From: Thermoguttaceae bacterium
Lineage (GTDB): Bacteria; Planctomycetota; Planctomycetia; Pirellulales; Thermoguttaceae
DNA: 58,287 bases
Reading direction: 5' to 3'
Assembly (NCBI GenBank): GCA_028694795.1
Contig: JAQVKF010000002.1
Coordinates: 1-58,287 of the forward strand
Numbering within the stretch: the first letter of the stretch is position 1; each line of letters starts with the position of its first letter. Below, one piece after another: positions 31,016-41,406 of the stretch. The notes under the pieces were generated by a model. The model saw only the letters and a program-made list of their open reading frames with translations, was not told where the DNA came from and ran no database searches. Position numbers and translations under genes: made by a program.

Positions 31016-31936
31016 TTAGAGAGGGTTTACGTAGCGTCGCAGTCGGAAGGGTCCGAGCGTTTGAGCCAATGGTGCAGCGGTGCGTGGAATCCGCCCAAGC
31101 TGGTCGGCGATCCATTGGTTCATAATCCGCCGTAATTCGGCGGGCATGGGTGTCGAGTATAGTGACACGAGGGGCACACGTAAATCGACGAGCTGCCTCA
31201 TCAATTCGAGCGTGGATTCAGCGATGGAAACGGTCAATCCGCCCCGTTCGAATCGACTGGAGGGATACGCATTGCGCGTGTTCGGAACTGCCGGGATTAT
31301 TCCGTGAGTGTCCGAATAGTTTCGATCCAACTCGTTCGATTCGACGGGAAATCTTCTCGCCCCACGACATGCCGGACAGAGTAATCCATCGCTCGAATGG
31401 AACGCTGCACGACCACGATAAACGACTCGATCACCGCATCCCGAACAGCCGGACAAGTCAGGAAACAGCCCCAAAAGTGTCAAAGTTGCCATCTCCCAGC
31501 GGGTGATCGCTGTAGCCACATTGACATATCGCGGCGTGTGAATTCCATCGCTTGGCTCCCCCGATAATTCCTGAACGATTGACTCAGTTAAATCAAAAAG
31601 TTCTGGGATAGGTTGCTCCGTTTCGGTCAATGTGTCGAGCAGTTCAGCGATGTAAAATCCAGCGTACCAACGCGGCAAATCGGGCGGTAAACGAAACCAA
31701 CGCAGAAGTTTTGCCTCTGTCACCAAGTGCAATGCGTCGGACGATTTACGTAAAAAACTGATCCGACTACTCGAAAGAAGATCCAACGCCGAATCAAATG
31801 GCGCCTTCGGACGCCGCGCACCCTTAGCCAACATATGGAGCTTGCCAGACTCTCGTGTGAAAAATGTCAACACGAGACTACTCTCGCTCCACTCCACGAG
31901 CCGAATGATGATTGCTGTTGCCGATTCGTACGCCAT
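31016..31936 (-). CDS. recO: DNA repair protein RecO
   Basis: IIIRLVEWSESSLVLTFFTRESGKLHMLAKGARRPKAPF; zinc-finger CSGCGDRV...CPACRGA. Confidence 0.93.
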   Translation of the reverse strand: MAYESATAIIIRLVEWSESSLVLTFFTRESGKLHMLAKGARRPKAPFDSALDLLSSSRISFLRKSSDALHLVTEAKLLRWFRLPPDLPRWYAGFYIAELLDTLTETEQPIPELFDLTESIVQELSGEPSDGIHTPRYVNVATAITRWEMATLTLLGLFPDLSGCSGCGDRVVYRGRAAFHSSDGLLCPACRGARRFPVESNELDRNYSDTHGIIPAVPNTRNAYPSSRFERGGLTVSIAESTLELMRQLVDLRVPLVSLYSTPMPAELRRIMNQWIADQLGRIPRTAAPLAQTLGPFRLRRYVNPL

Positions 31937-31964
31937 AAAAGATATTTCGTAAAAACTACAGTGT

Positions 31965-32215
31965 CTAGGGACTGTTCACATATAATCACATAGTAAAACC
32001 GATGGCCAAAAGGGAAATAACAGCAATCGGGGTGGTTTACGTTGGTTGATATTGGAGTTTGCGCGTCTAGTAAAAAGTTTTGGAAGGGGAGCTTGAGGGG
32101 AAACTTTTTGCAAAAAGTTTCCTCTCATGGGTTCTTCGCCCCAAAAAAGTTTGGCGAAAAAAGCATTTTCGCGGAAAATGCGCAAACTTTTTTGAACCTT
32201 TTTGCCTGACGTTGG
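31965..32215 (-). repeat. MITE-like element family A, truncated copy (A3)
   Basis: CTAGGGACTGTTCACATATAATCACATAGT end, then gcgtctagtaaaaagtttt, gaggggaaactttttgcaaaaagtttcctctc and gcattttcgcggaaaatgc blocks shared with the other copies. Confidence 0.85.
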
Positions 32216-32369
32216 TACTGCCGCTTTGGTGAGTAGGCATGAATGGTACGTTCGGACGGTCGCTTGCAGCTCCCGTCGCTCACTTATTCACAAGCCGATG
32301 CCGGAGGCAAAGCGACCGCATCAGCGGACCATTTATGCTTGCTCATTAGGTTTGCACAACCACCGTCTA

Positions 32370-32708
32370 TCAAAAGGTTTTGAAACGAAGATCGCGGATA
32401 CCAGAACCTGGCAACAATTGCTGTAATTTCTTGAGGATTTCCGCTTTTCGGAAAGTGAGTTCCTGCGCAAAAATAGAAGCGGCAACGCGTATTTCCAACA
32501 CGCCGCGTCGTACTGTGCCAGGAGACGTTTGTTTGGCAAACAGCTCACCAACCGCCGCATTCCACGCCTCACGAAGCTGATCGGCAGTACGTACACGACC
32601 GAATCCTGTGCGCGCTAAATATTGATTCAGCACTTTTTGAATGGGATCCGGTTCGCGCCAATAACGTTCTTCGGGATCCTCCTCTCGATAACGACCTTTC
32701 GCCATCAT
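32370..32708 (-). CDS. DUF721 (DciA-like) domain protein
   Basis: VLNQYLARTGFGRVRTADQLREAWNAAVGELFAKQTSPGTVRRGVLEIRVAASIFAQELTFRKAEILKKLQQLLPGSGIRDLRFK. Confidence 0.85.
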   Translation of the reverse strand: MMAKGRYREEDPEERYWREPDPIQKVLNQYLARTGFGRVRTADQLREAWNAAVGELFAKQTSPGTVRRGVLEIRVAASIFAQELTFRKAEILKKLQQLLPGSGIRDLRFKTF

Positions 32709-32745
32709 ACCACCCCTTTTTGCCTGTCACTGGTACTTCTACTTC

Positions 32746-32790
32746 GGTGAAGTATTGCCGACGATGCGGTCACTCCGTTCCCAGCATTCG
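32746..32790 (-). repeat. 45-bp repeat B, copy 1 (inverted relative to copy 2 at 35459)
   Basis: Reverse complement cgaatgctgggaacggagtgaccgcatcgtcggcaatacttcacc matches 43 of 45 positions at 35459-35503. Confidence 0.85.
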
Positions 32791-32907
32791 CGGTCCATAA
32801 GACTCTTACCCGACGTGGATGCTGCAGCTCCACACGGCGCACCTGCAGGTCGCAAGTGCGGCGCCCCAGTGGTATAGCAGCACACACACAAGCCGTTGCC
32901 GTCCGGA

Positions 32908-34488
32908 TTATTTTACGGAGTTGCTCGCGCCGATTGCGTTCAAGCCCATACCGTCACCAATCAGCACGATCACATTCCGAATGCCGCTGCGGCTGTCGGT
33001 AATCGCGCGCGAGGACAGACGAAACACGTCCGTATTATCGAGATACCGCGTATATTCCGGACCGTACAACGCTCCCATTTCGGGATCCGTTTTGATCGTC
33101 ATCCCTTGGAAAAGCACCTCGTTGCCACCCCAAACCCAGAATGGCACGAGCGAATTGCTATGACCTCCACTGTTGAAACGGAAATCGGCCACGCCGTCGC
33201 CATTGACGTCACGAATCGGATCAAACGCAAATTTGTCCGATTCCGGTCCCCAAACCAAACCGGTTTCATGATCGGCGGTTGAAATAACGAGTGTCTCCTT
33301 GAGCAGATCGTTCTTTTCGAGCCATTCGAGTACGGCCACCGTCGCCTTCTGATGAGCCTGAATTTCTTCCACAATACGCGGCTTTTGATTCGCGTGGGCG
33401 GCCCAGTCTACCGCGCCACCCTCAAGCATCACATAAAAGCCCACATTACCTGCTTCTTTCGAACGTTTTTGGAGAAAATTGAGCGCACCGATAATCATCG
33501 TCGTTTCATCAGGCACATTGGTATTCATCGGCACCGCATATGGTGCGGGTACCTCCGCATCAGTCTGCACGCCACGTGCCCCCGTTCGCCCTTGCTGCAG
33601 GGTCGAAGCTACAAACGGAACACCAGTCAACTTTGTGACATGCGCAAACGCTTCGTCCATCAACAGCGAACCGTCGGCCAGCTTCTCAAAATCGGCCTTC
33701 GTCTCGATCAGTTTCCAACCGTTTGAGTGTTTCCCCGATTTTAACAGTTCCCATGTTTCCTTACCACCGACATAATTGTAATTTCGCTTTTCTGGATCGG
33801 TAATGTCACGACTGCTGTCGTCATACATCGGATGCCCCGCGCCAAATACGAGGTCAAGCGTACCACGAGTGTACATTTCATTCGCGATTTCCGCGTAATT
33901 TCCGCGTGAAAGATTGTGCGCTCCACCGAGTCCCGCTGGCGTGGCGTGTGACAGCGGTACCGTCGTGACTGTACCGGTGATTTTCCCGTACTGTTTCGCC
34001 AGCTGCGGAATCGCCACAAAATCAAATGAGCGTTGGTCTGTTGAAGCATCGCTTTTGTTAATTGAACTATTGTAAGTTTTGGATCCACTGCCCAATGCTG
34101 AGGCCGAGGCCGCCGAGTCGGTTGGGGTACCAGTTAGAAAACTTGGACCTGTGGCCTTGCCTTCCTTTTCTGCGTGCCAAATCTTCGCTGGATCGTAAAT
34201 CAAATTCACGTCTTGCTCATTTTTCCCTGTGGCTTTACCGCTTTGGGTGAGCGGATAGGTCGAAGCGGCAAACTTGGTCGCGCGATCAACCCACTTTCGG
34301 GCCGTATGGCTGGGTAACATTCCGTAGTCGACCGTTTTGGCTGATTCTGCCACTCGCTGCTGATGCGTCGCGGCATCCTGAAACGTCACTGTCGGTTGAT
34401 CGTCTGCCGCAAACGTCGTACCCACAAGCGACATTCCAATGATCGCCGCCCCTAACCAACATGGCGCATAACCCAATCTTTTGTTCAT
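32908..34488 (-). CDS. exported alkaline phosphatase with circularly permuted motif order
   Basis: Signal peptide; TPTDSAASASALGSGSKTYN, VPLSHATPAG, MLEGGAVDWAAHAN, STADHETG, SGGHSNSLVPFWVWG, and then NVIVLIGDGMG at the C-terminus. Confidence 0.9.
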   Translation of the reverse strand: MNKRLGYAPCWLGAAIIGMSLVGTTFAADDQPTVTFQDAATHQQRVAESAKTVDYGMLPSHTARKWVDRATKFAASTYPLTQSGKATGKNEQDVNLIYDPAKIWHAEKEGKATGPSFLTGTPTDSAASASALGSGSKTYNSSINKSDASTDQRSFDFVAIPQLAKQYGKITGTVTTVPLSHATPAGLGGAHNLSRGNYAEIANEMYTRGTLDLVFGAGHPMYDDSSRDITDPEKRNYNYVGGKETWELLKSGKHSNGWKLIETKADFEKLADGSLLMDEAFAHVTKLTGVPFVASTLQQGRTGARGVQTDAEVPAPYAVPMNTNVPDETTMIIGALNFLQKRSKEAGNVGFYVMLEGGAVDWAAHANQKPRIVEEIQAHQKATVAVLEWLEKNDLLKETLVISTADHETGLVWGPESDKFAFDPIRDVNGDGVADFRFNSGGHSNSLVPFWVWGGNEVLFQGMTIKTDPEMGALYGPEYTRYLDNTDVFRLSSRAITDSRSGIRNVIVLIGDGMGLNAIGASNSVK

Positions 34489-35380
34489 CTCTTTTTCCTG
34501 TTTCTCGTATGACTAAAAATGAAACTGTTTAACTTAGTTAATATCTCGAACATCTCGACTTTTGTACCGCCAAATGCGTGAAGAATTCTATCGCATACAA
34601 TGGTGCGTGTGGATTTTCAACGCATAAATCGTTGGGAAAACGATTTGCCGATACGAAAAATATCCCCGTTAATATTTTCGCTAGAGGTTCCGCACGAAAA
34701 ACGGTGGACAGAAAACAAATTTCCATAGAAAGAGTCCAACTCGTTGATTTTGGCTGGCTGCGTATGGCCGGCATGGACCTGTGGAACCCACCGATCTCCC
34801 CCATTATACCGAAAAACAGAAGAGGAATGCTAGTGTCATTCTCGCAAGAGAACCCAATTTTTATCCGAACTTATTCCATTTAATTTGGTACTCACTCTCG
34901 TGATGCCTCGCGGCCAAACCGTTTTGGTATGGGTAAGTGACAGCCAATGGTACGGAAACAGACTCCATCAATTTCTTTTTTCAACGGAAATAATTCATCT
35001 CCCCCAATGAAATACAAAGGGCTTTTCAAAAGCGGGATAAGTCTCCCTGTCCCAAGCTGTTCTGGGGCAAAAATATTTTCATCATTGAATCGGCGTCACC
35101 GAATCGGTCAAATTTCAAACTCCCGCAGCTCATGATCTCTTCTTACCATTTTGCCGCGGCGTTGGTGTACCACAGTCCCGACAAGTCCCATCCCGGCGAG
35201 CATTGCCATGTCGCGGGTTCTGGATGGTGTGTCGCCTTAAGTCCGACGTTCGTCATGTTCAAACTGATCCTCCCGCATTTGTGAACGGAAACGCAAAACG
35301 GTTATCGTAACCCGAATCGTAGTCGAATATGTTATGGTCGATGAAAACCGATACGTGTTCCAATCGTGACTGTCGAATAT

Positions 35381-35595
35381 CTAGGGTATGTTCACACAAG
35401 TTGCCACCTTAATCGGAGCGACCGACCGTACCAATGTCAGGTAAATATTATAAACCGACGAATGCCGGGAACGGAGTGACCGCATCGTCGGTAATACTTC
35501 ACCGGGTTGGTAGCATCAATGTCAGGTAAAAAGTTTGCGTATTTTCGTAGAAAATGCTTTCCCGTCAAACTTTTTACTAGACGTACAAGCTGTAA
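35381..35595 (+). repeat. MITE-like element family A, internally deleted copy (A5)
   Basis: ctagggtatgttcacacaagttgccaccttaatcggag and gcgtattttcgtagaaaatgc blocks, then actttttactagacg without the central palindrome. Confidence 0.8.
35459..35503 (+). repeat. 45-bp repeat B, copy 2 (inside A5)
   Basis: cgaatgccgggaacggagtgaccgcatcgtcggtaatacttcacc; see copy 1. Confidence 0.85.
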
Positions 35596-35690
35596 CGCGG
35601 GGCAACATGGCACGACGTTTACGTGGACACGTCCTAGACGCTGGTGTTGCCAACGCAAAAAATAGATGGCGGCGAGTTCGGACCATTTTG

Positions 35691-37148
35691 TTACGGTTCT
35701 GATGGAGCGAGTCGGACTTTCACTACCCGGATTTCGCCTTGGAAAAAACCGGTTTCACGGTAATATGTTACGAACTCGACCTGTCCATTTTCTCGAGCAA
35801 ATTCAGGATGCGCGACCCCTGCGTAACAACCGATGCTAAAAGTCGTCGGCAGGCATGGAGCGATTTCGACCGCCGCGGACCATGGGCCTTCGGGGGCCGG
35901 TGCCGTTCGTAATACCAGTCGATTGGCCAACGGTTGTGTGTAAACGGCTAAAAAACAGTGGAATGCGGCGTTATAATGAACGCTTGCCATTGGCGCACCA
36001 TCAAACACGCTGACCGCGTCGTTGGCGTTCTTGCTCCAGCAACCGTTCCCTGCGTAAAATTCCCATGTCTTGCGATCGTTTGCTTGGTCGAACGCCACTC
36101 GGCCCAAAAGCATCGGCCAACTTAGCGTTTGAGATTGGCAGCCGTAAGCGTAAACGGTCTCATCCACACGGCAAGCGGCGTCACCCAATTGGATATCTTC
36201 CTCGGAAAATAAAATTTCCGCGCGTTCCGGCGATTGGTCGAAATCTCGCCAGACGGCAATCGAGCGTCCGGTACCGTGAAAATCCCAGGCTCCATTAGGA
36301 CCGGCAGTTAGATTGGCGAAGAAAACCAACGCCGATTGATCGTCCGCTGAAGCGACCAACGGGCCGGGCCATATGGCAAAACGCTCACGCTTTTCCCCTG
36401 GGACGTCAAACGTAAAATGAAGGGAATTAAACGCTTTTTCTTCCGCCGTCCAGGGGATAAACTCTTCTGGCACCTTCGTGCGTTCGGAGATTTCCGTAAA
36501 CGTTAGTTCCGATAGTTCCATCCTGGCAAATTCTTTCCTAGCGCGCTCCGCAACTGGCTTTGCGGCGGATTTTGCGGAGTCATCGAGACGCTCCAAACCG
36601 TCCGCATGATTCGCGGCTTCCTTTGTGTGGGAGTCAATAAAACACGCCGTATTGCTCAGCCAATTCAAGCCACTGGCTGCTGGTCGAGTGGTGACCGTGT
36701 CGCCAAAAAGCCAGATGGATCGTCCTTGCCACAACCCGCTCGTTCCACCATCACGGCAATGGATGAGCGGCTCGAACGTCAATCGCCCAGCGTCCGTTGC
36801 TTCGACCACCCGAACGACCGCTGGCGATTGTGGGAACTCCGATTTTGTGGATGTGGGCATTCGCTTGACTTTCGTGGTAGGTACTTGGGTGGCGTCTGTT
36901 GGCGAGGCTGCCCCCGTTTCCGAAAGTGTCGGAGTATCCGATGCGACGAGTACTGCCGTTGGGACGTTTACCAGCCCAAGCCACAGGGCAAAAAACCCAA
37001 TCCGCCGCAAGAGACGCCCATTTCGTGTGATTTTTCCCATCAATTCACGATAACCCCTGGTTAAATCTCTTCTACCAAAAGGAATATCGATTTGATAATC
37101 CGCTGAGACAAACATCATACGGCTCCATTCCCAACGAGGTGTGTCCAT
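35691..37148 (-). CDS. exported DUF4185/glycosidase-like protein (start uncertain)
   Basis: N-terminal hydrophobic segment IGFFALWLGLVNVPTAVLVA; LWQGRSIWLFGDTVTT; APAPEGPWSAAVEI; predicted beta-propeller character. Confidence 0.55.
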   Translation of the reverse strand: MDTPRWEWSRMMFVSADYQIDIPFGRRDLTRGYRELMGKITRNGRLLRRIGFFALWLGLVNVPTAVLVASDTPTLSETGAASPTDATQVPTTKVKRMPTSTKSEFPQSPAVVRVVEATDAGRLTFEPLIHCRDGGTSGLWQGRSIWLFGDTVTTRPAASGLNWLSNTACFIDSHTKEAANHADGLERLDDSAKSAAKPVAERARKEFARMELSELTFTEISERTKVPEEFIPWTAEEKAFNSLHFTFDVPGEKRERFAIWPGPLVASADDQSALVFFANLTAGPNGAWDFHGTGRSIAVWRDFDQSPERAEILFSEEDIQLGDAACRVDETVYAYGCQSQTLSWPMLLGRVAFDQANDRKTWEFYAGNGCWSKNANDAVSVFDGAPMASVHYNAAFHCFLAVYTQPLANRLVLRTAPAPEGPWSAAVEIAPCLPTTFSIGCYAGVAHPEFARENGQVEFVTYYRETGFFQGEIRVVKVRLAPSEP

Positions 37149-38148
37149 GTCGTGTAAAGATGACCGCTATTCGGCGACAGTAAAAATTTTGATCACCAGA
37201 ATCGTTTTGGGATACACGTTTCATGAGACGTAAGCTCCCATAGGACATGATACCTGTTCCACTTGATTTTGTCCATCCGCGACATTTTCTAAGATGGCAG
37301 ATGTGCGTTCGAGGTCCTTTCCAGCGTTCAACAGGAGGACTGATCGTAAATCATGCGATTGTCACATCGGATACGGTGAATTGCCTACCTGTAGCCCGTC
37401 CAGTTTGGCTGGACATCTCGAAGAGTCTAAAGAAAGAATCATGAGCGATTCGTCACCGCGTTTTTTCACCATACTTTGGCTTGAGCGGTGTATGCGTCGG
37501 TTGGGCAACTCGATAGTCAAAGTACTTTCGTAAATATTTCACGGCGAATGACCGAAGTATCGCGGATATGGTGTACGCCATTTTCATCTTTCAAACGCCG
37601 AATTTTGATGCACGTCGCTGGATTCAAAAGGAAATAACCATATTGTCCAGCCCCACCATCTATTCACAGATGAGAAGGCGAGGTTCTAATAACACTTCAG
37701 TGTACTACAGTGCCCTGTTTGAATTTTGCGGAAAAAACGAAAAATCGAAAACGTTTTGTATGGAGATCGTTATTTCGATTGCCATCATGGACCCGTTACA
37801 TACATTTGTATTTGATACTTGTGCTCCGTTTGTACACTCGTAATACTTCATAGTACCTTTTTTCGGCCGTGAAAGCGATCCGGACTATCGAGTCATTGAA
37901 GTCCGCGCGGAAAAATCTTTTTTAATGTGGATAAATTTTGGCAATCAGGCTATATTTTCAGTATGTTCTCCGTAATGGGGGCAAGAGTAACCCCCTTTGC
38001 GTTGCCGCCGGGTTGGAACGGACTATGCAGCGGTGATGCTGGACCTTTTTCGCCGTAGAAACGATTTACCGAATTCAAATCAAACGATTTTAACCAAAAT
38101 CTACATTCCACATTCATCGCCTATTGAGCAATTGCTCAAGGAGTTTTT

Positions 38149-39564
38149 GTGACATCGACACCTCATTCCATGGATCGAGCACAGGCTGGAGCCGGGTGGG
38201 TTTTGTTTCTGCTGCTAATGATTAACGTTTTTAATTATATTGATCGTCAATTATTAGCCGCGGTGGAACCTTCGATTCGTCGTTCGCTGTTGGAAAAAGA
38301 GACCGCCGTAAGCGATCCAGGCATAGGCTCTGTACCGGAGTCTGGTGTCGTTCAACCCATAGAAGATGTCGGTTCGGAAGCCGCACCCGCGAAAACGTCG
38401 GGCGGTTCGCTCTTTTCAAGTCAATATGGAAAAATGGGACTGCTTTCCACCGCGTTTCTCGTGACCTATATGCTCAGCTCACCGATCTTTGGTTGGTTGG
38501 CTGAGCGGTCACGGCGTTGGTTATGGATCGCGGTCGGGGTCACGCTCTGGAGCTTTGCGAGTGGAGTGAGCGGCTTGGCGATGACATTTGGCATGTTGCT
38601 GTTGACGCGGTGTTTTGTCGGTATTGGTGAAGGTGCTTACGGTCCGATCGCTCCGGCAATGCTGTCAGATTGTTTCCCGGTGAAAAGTCGCGGGTTGGTG
38701 TTATCCTGTTTTTATCTGGCGATGCCCGTTGGCGGCGCGTTAGGGTATGCTATTGGTGATTTTTTCGCCAAGTGGAATCCGGCGGCGGAAAGCTGGCGTT
38801 GGGGATTTTACGCCGTGGTAATTCCTGGTCTACTTTTGGGATTATGGTCATTCCTTATGCGTGATCCCATTCGTGGCTGTTCGGATGGGGCCGAATCACC
38901 CACACGGACTTTGCGGTTGTGTGATTACCTCATTCTCGCCAAAACCCCATCTTACTTGCTCAATACTGCTGGAATGACCGCGATGACCTTTGCGATTGGT
39001 GCTTTATCGTTCTGGATGCCGGCTTACTTACAAGATATTCGAGGGGTGTCTTCAGTATGGGGAATTCCGCCGGTCACTTTTTTTGGTATTGTCACGGCGG
39101 TTGCGGGGTTATTCGCGACGTTGCTGGGCGGCATTGCGGGTGATTTTTTCCGACGTTGGTGTAGCGGTTCTTATTTTCTCGTGTCGGCAATTGGCATGTT
39201 TTGTTGTGCGGGTTGCATTGTGGCAATCGTTTACGTACCATTTCCCACCGCGTGGATTTGGGTCTTTTTGGCTGTATTTAGCCTGTTTTTCAATACGGGA
39301 CCGACCAACACGATTATTGCGAACGTGACCCATCCCGCGATGCGAGCGACCGGTTTCGCGATCACGATTTTGGTGATTCACACGTTAGGCGATGTCATTT
39401 CACCACCGATTGTCGGACTGATTGCGGACCGTGTGAGTTTCGACGCCGGGTTCCTGTTCATGGCATTTTTCACTTTTTTAGGCGGTTTATTCTGGCTTGC
39501 CGGAACGAAGTTTTTGCAACGCGATACAGAACGGGCGGTCCATCGTTTTGATCTCCATTCATAG
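38149..39564 (+). CDS. major facilitator superfamily transporter (spinster-like)
   Basis: INVFNYIDRQLLAAVEPSI, 12-TM pattern, LLLTRCFVGIGEGAYGPIAPAMLSDCFPVKSRG. Confidence 0.92.
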   Translation: MTSTPHSMDRAQAGAGWVLFLLLMINVFNYIDRQLLAAVEPSIRRSLLEKETAVSDPGIGSVPESGVVQPIEDVGSEAAPAKTSGGSLFSSQYGKMGLLSTAFLVTYMLSSPIFGWLAERSRRWLWIAVGVTLWSFASGVSGLAMTFGMLLLTRCFVGIGEGAYGPIAPAMLSDCFPVKSRGLVLSCFYLAMPVGGALGYAIGDFFAKWNPAAESWRWGFYAVVIPGLLLGLWSFLMRDPIRGCSDGAESPTRTLRLCDYLILAKTPSYLLNTAGMTAMTFAIGALSFWMPAYLQDIRGVSSVWGIPPVTFFGIVTAVAGLFATLLGGIAGDFFRRWCSGSYFLVSAIGMFCCAGCIVAIVYVPFPTAWIWVFLAVFSLFFNTGPTNTIIANVTHPAMRATGFAITILVIHTLGDVISPPIVGLIADRVSFDAGFLFMAFFTFLGGLFWLAGTKFLQRDTERAVHRFDLHS

Positions 39565-39821
39565 TGCATAATACGGGCCGCACTACTTGGAAATGCCGCG
39601 TCGGTGGGGACGCATGCCCGTGCAGCGTTGCACACGCACCGCAATCGGTGGGAACATAAGCAACCGGTAGTGTGAACTCACGCAGCACGTTTGCCGCTGG
39701 GTCGGAGTAGAATACCGGTGGTAGATTCGATAAGTCGATGTGCTATGTATTTGATCGTCCCATCAAAAGGGGTACAATGATCTTTGGGGTGGGGCTTGTT
39801 CCGTTTATTTAAGCCATCGTT

Positions 39822-40125
39822 CTAGGGCGTGTTCACACAAGTTGCCACCTTAATCGGAGTGACCGGCCGTACCAGCGTCAGGTAAAAAACTCAAAAAAGC
39901 TTGCGCATTTTCCGCGAAAATGCTTTTTTAGTCAAACTTTTTCGAGGCGAAATAAAATCAATGAGAGGAAACTTTTTGCAAAAAGTTTCCCCTCAAACTC
40001 CCCTTCCAACACTTTTTACTAGACGCACAAACTTCAATATCAACCGACATAAACCGCCACGATTGCTGTTATTTCATTCTTGGCTATCGGTTTTTACTAT
40101 GTGATTATATGTGAACACGCCCTAG
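39822..40125 (+). repeat. MITE-like element family A, full-length copy (A2), 304 bp
   Basis: CTAGGGCGTGTTCACA at the left end and its exact inverse TGTGAACACGCCCTAG at the right end. Confidence 0.93.
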
Positions 40126-40138
40126 TAGAGGTTTTGCC

Positions 40139-41164
40139 ATGTTGACACGTCGAACGTTTTCCTATGGATGCGGACTAAGTGCCGCATCGCTGTTTTCGCG
40201 CTCCCTTTTTTCAGTTACCCTGGAAGCGGCAGCGACGCAGCAGTCTGAAGCAGCCATAACGGGGTGTCGATTCACGAGTTCGGACGATTCCGTCGTGGTA
40301 ACGGCGGCGGGCCAACCTTTTGCGACTTACCTGTCTCGTAGTAACACCAAACCGATTCTATATCCACTTTTCGCGCCGAATGGCAAACCGGTCACACGGG
40401 CTTGGCCAATGGATGAAACCGTGCCTAATGAAACGCATGATCATCCGCACCAACGTTCGTTTTGGTTTACACATGGAAATGTCAACGGCGTTTCGTTCTG
40501 GGATGAGATGCCAACGGCGGGAACGATTACCGAAACGTCACGGCAGGTCAAACAGGCGGACGAACGTGTGGTGCTTACGACGACCAATACGTGGCGCGGA
40601 CCGAAAGACACCGATCCCGTATTACTGACTGATGTGCGAACAACCACGTTCTGGTGTGACGCCTTGCGGCGGTGGAACGGCATTGATTTCGAGGTGACTC
40701 TTTGCGCGGTTGCCGATCCTGTGATTTTCGGTGATACGAAAGAAGGATCGTTCGGAATGCGGGTGTGGGAGGAAATGCGTGCGGATCGCGAAGAAAATCC
40801 AGGACGTATTGAAAACGCAGAGGGCTTGACGAACGACGACGCTTGGGGAAAACGTTCACCTTGGGTCGATTATCGCGGTCCGGTTCAAGACTCTGCCGCC
40901 GGTATCACGATCATGAACCATCCGTCGAGTTTCCGCTTTCCTACCTGGTGGCACGTGCGTTCTTATGGACTTTTCGCCGCCAACCCCTTCGGAATTGGCG
41001 ATTTCACCGGGGAGAAAAACCATCCGGGCGATTACACGTTGCCGAAAGGCAAAACGCTCACATTGATGTATCGTGTGCTGCTCCATGACGGTACACTTTC
41101 CACCGAGACCATTCGCCAAGAACATGAGAAATACGCTTCATTTTCGCTTCCCCATGATAGATAA
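40139..41164 (+). CDS. PmoA/DUF6807-family protein with Tat-like signal
   Basis: MLTRRTFSYGCGLSAASLFSRSL twin-arginine start; NETHDHPHQRSFWFTHGNVNGVSFWDE; GITIMNHPSSFRFPTWWHVRSYGLFAANPFG. Confidence 0.88.
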   Translation: MLTRRTFSYGCGLSAASLFSRSLFSVTLEAAATQQSEAAITGCRFTSSDDSVVVTAAGQPFATYLSRSNTKPILYPLFAPNGKPVTRAWPMDETVPNETHDHPHQRSFWFTHGNVNGVSFWDEMPTAGTITETSRQVKQADERVVLTTTNTWRGPKDTDPVLLTDVRTTTFWCDALRRWNGIDFEVTLCAVADPVIFGDTKEGSFGMRVWEEMRADREENPGRIENAEGLTNDDAWGKRSPWVDYRGPVQDSAAGITIMNHPSSFRFPTWWHVRSYGLFAANPFGIGDFTGEKNHPGDYTLPKGKTLTLMYRVLLHDGTLSTETIRQEHEKYASFSLPHDR

Positions 41165-41406
41165 AGTGGTATCATGAACGGTATTCTATGCGACGTTGAG
41201 TAGATTGTGAAAATGGATAGTGGTAACTTCCTAAACTACGTTGACCGCCCAAACTGGGGCGATTGCCTCAAGCGATACTCAACGCCGAGTCGAATGGAAT
41301 CCCTTTGGAATTGCAGGAAACGCGAAACGCTTTGCGGCAAAATCGGGGCCGTATCGCCGTTCTGTCCGTTCAAACACCTCACATATTGGGAAGAGCAGTA
41401 TTTTCG

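Noticed and set aside
34578-34883. 101-aa ORF in the gap upstream of the alkaline phosphatase gene
   Set aside because: No recognisable motif or RBS; treated as noncoding, as are short ORFs in 1-690 and 37149-38148.
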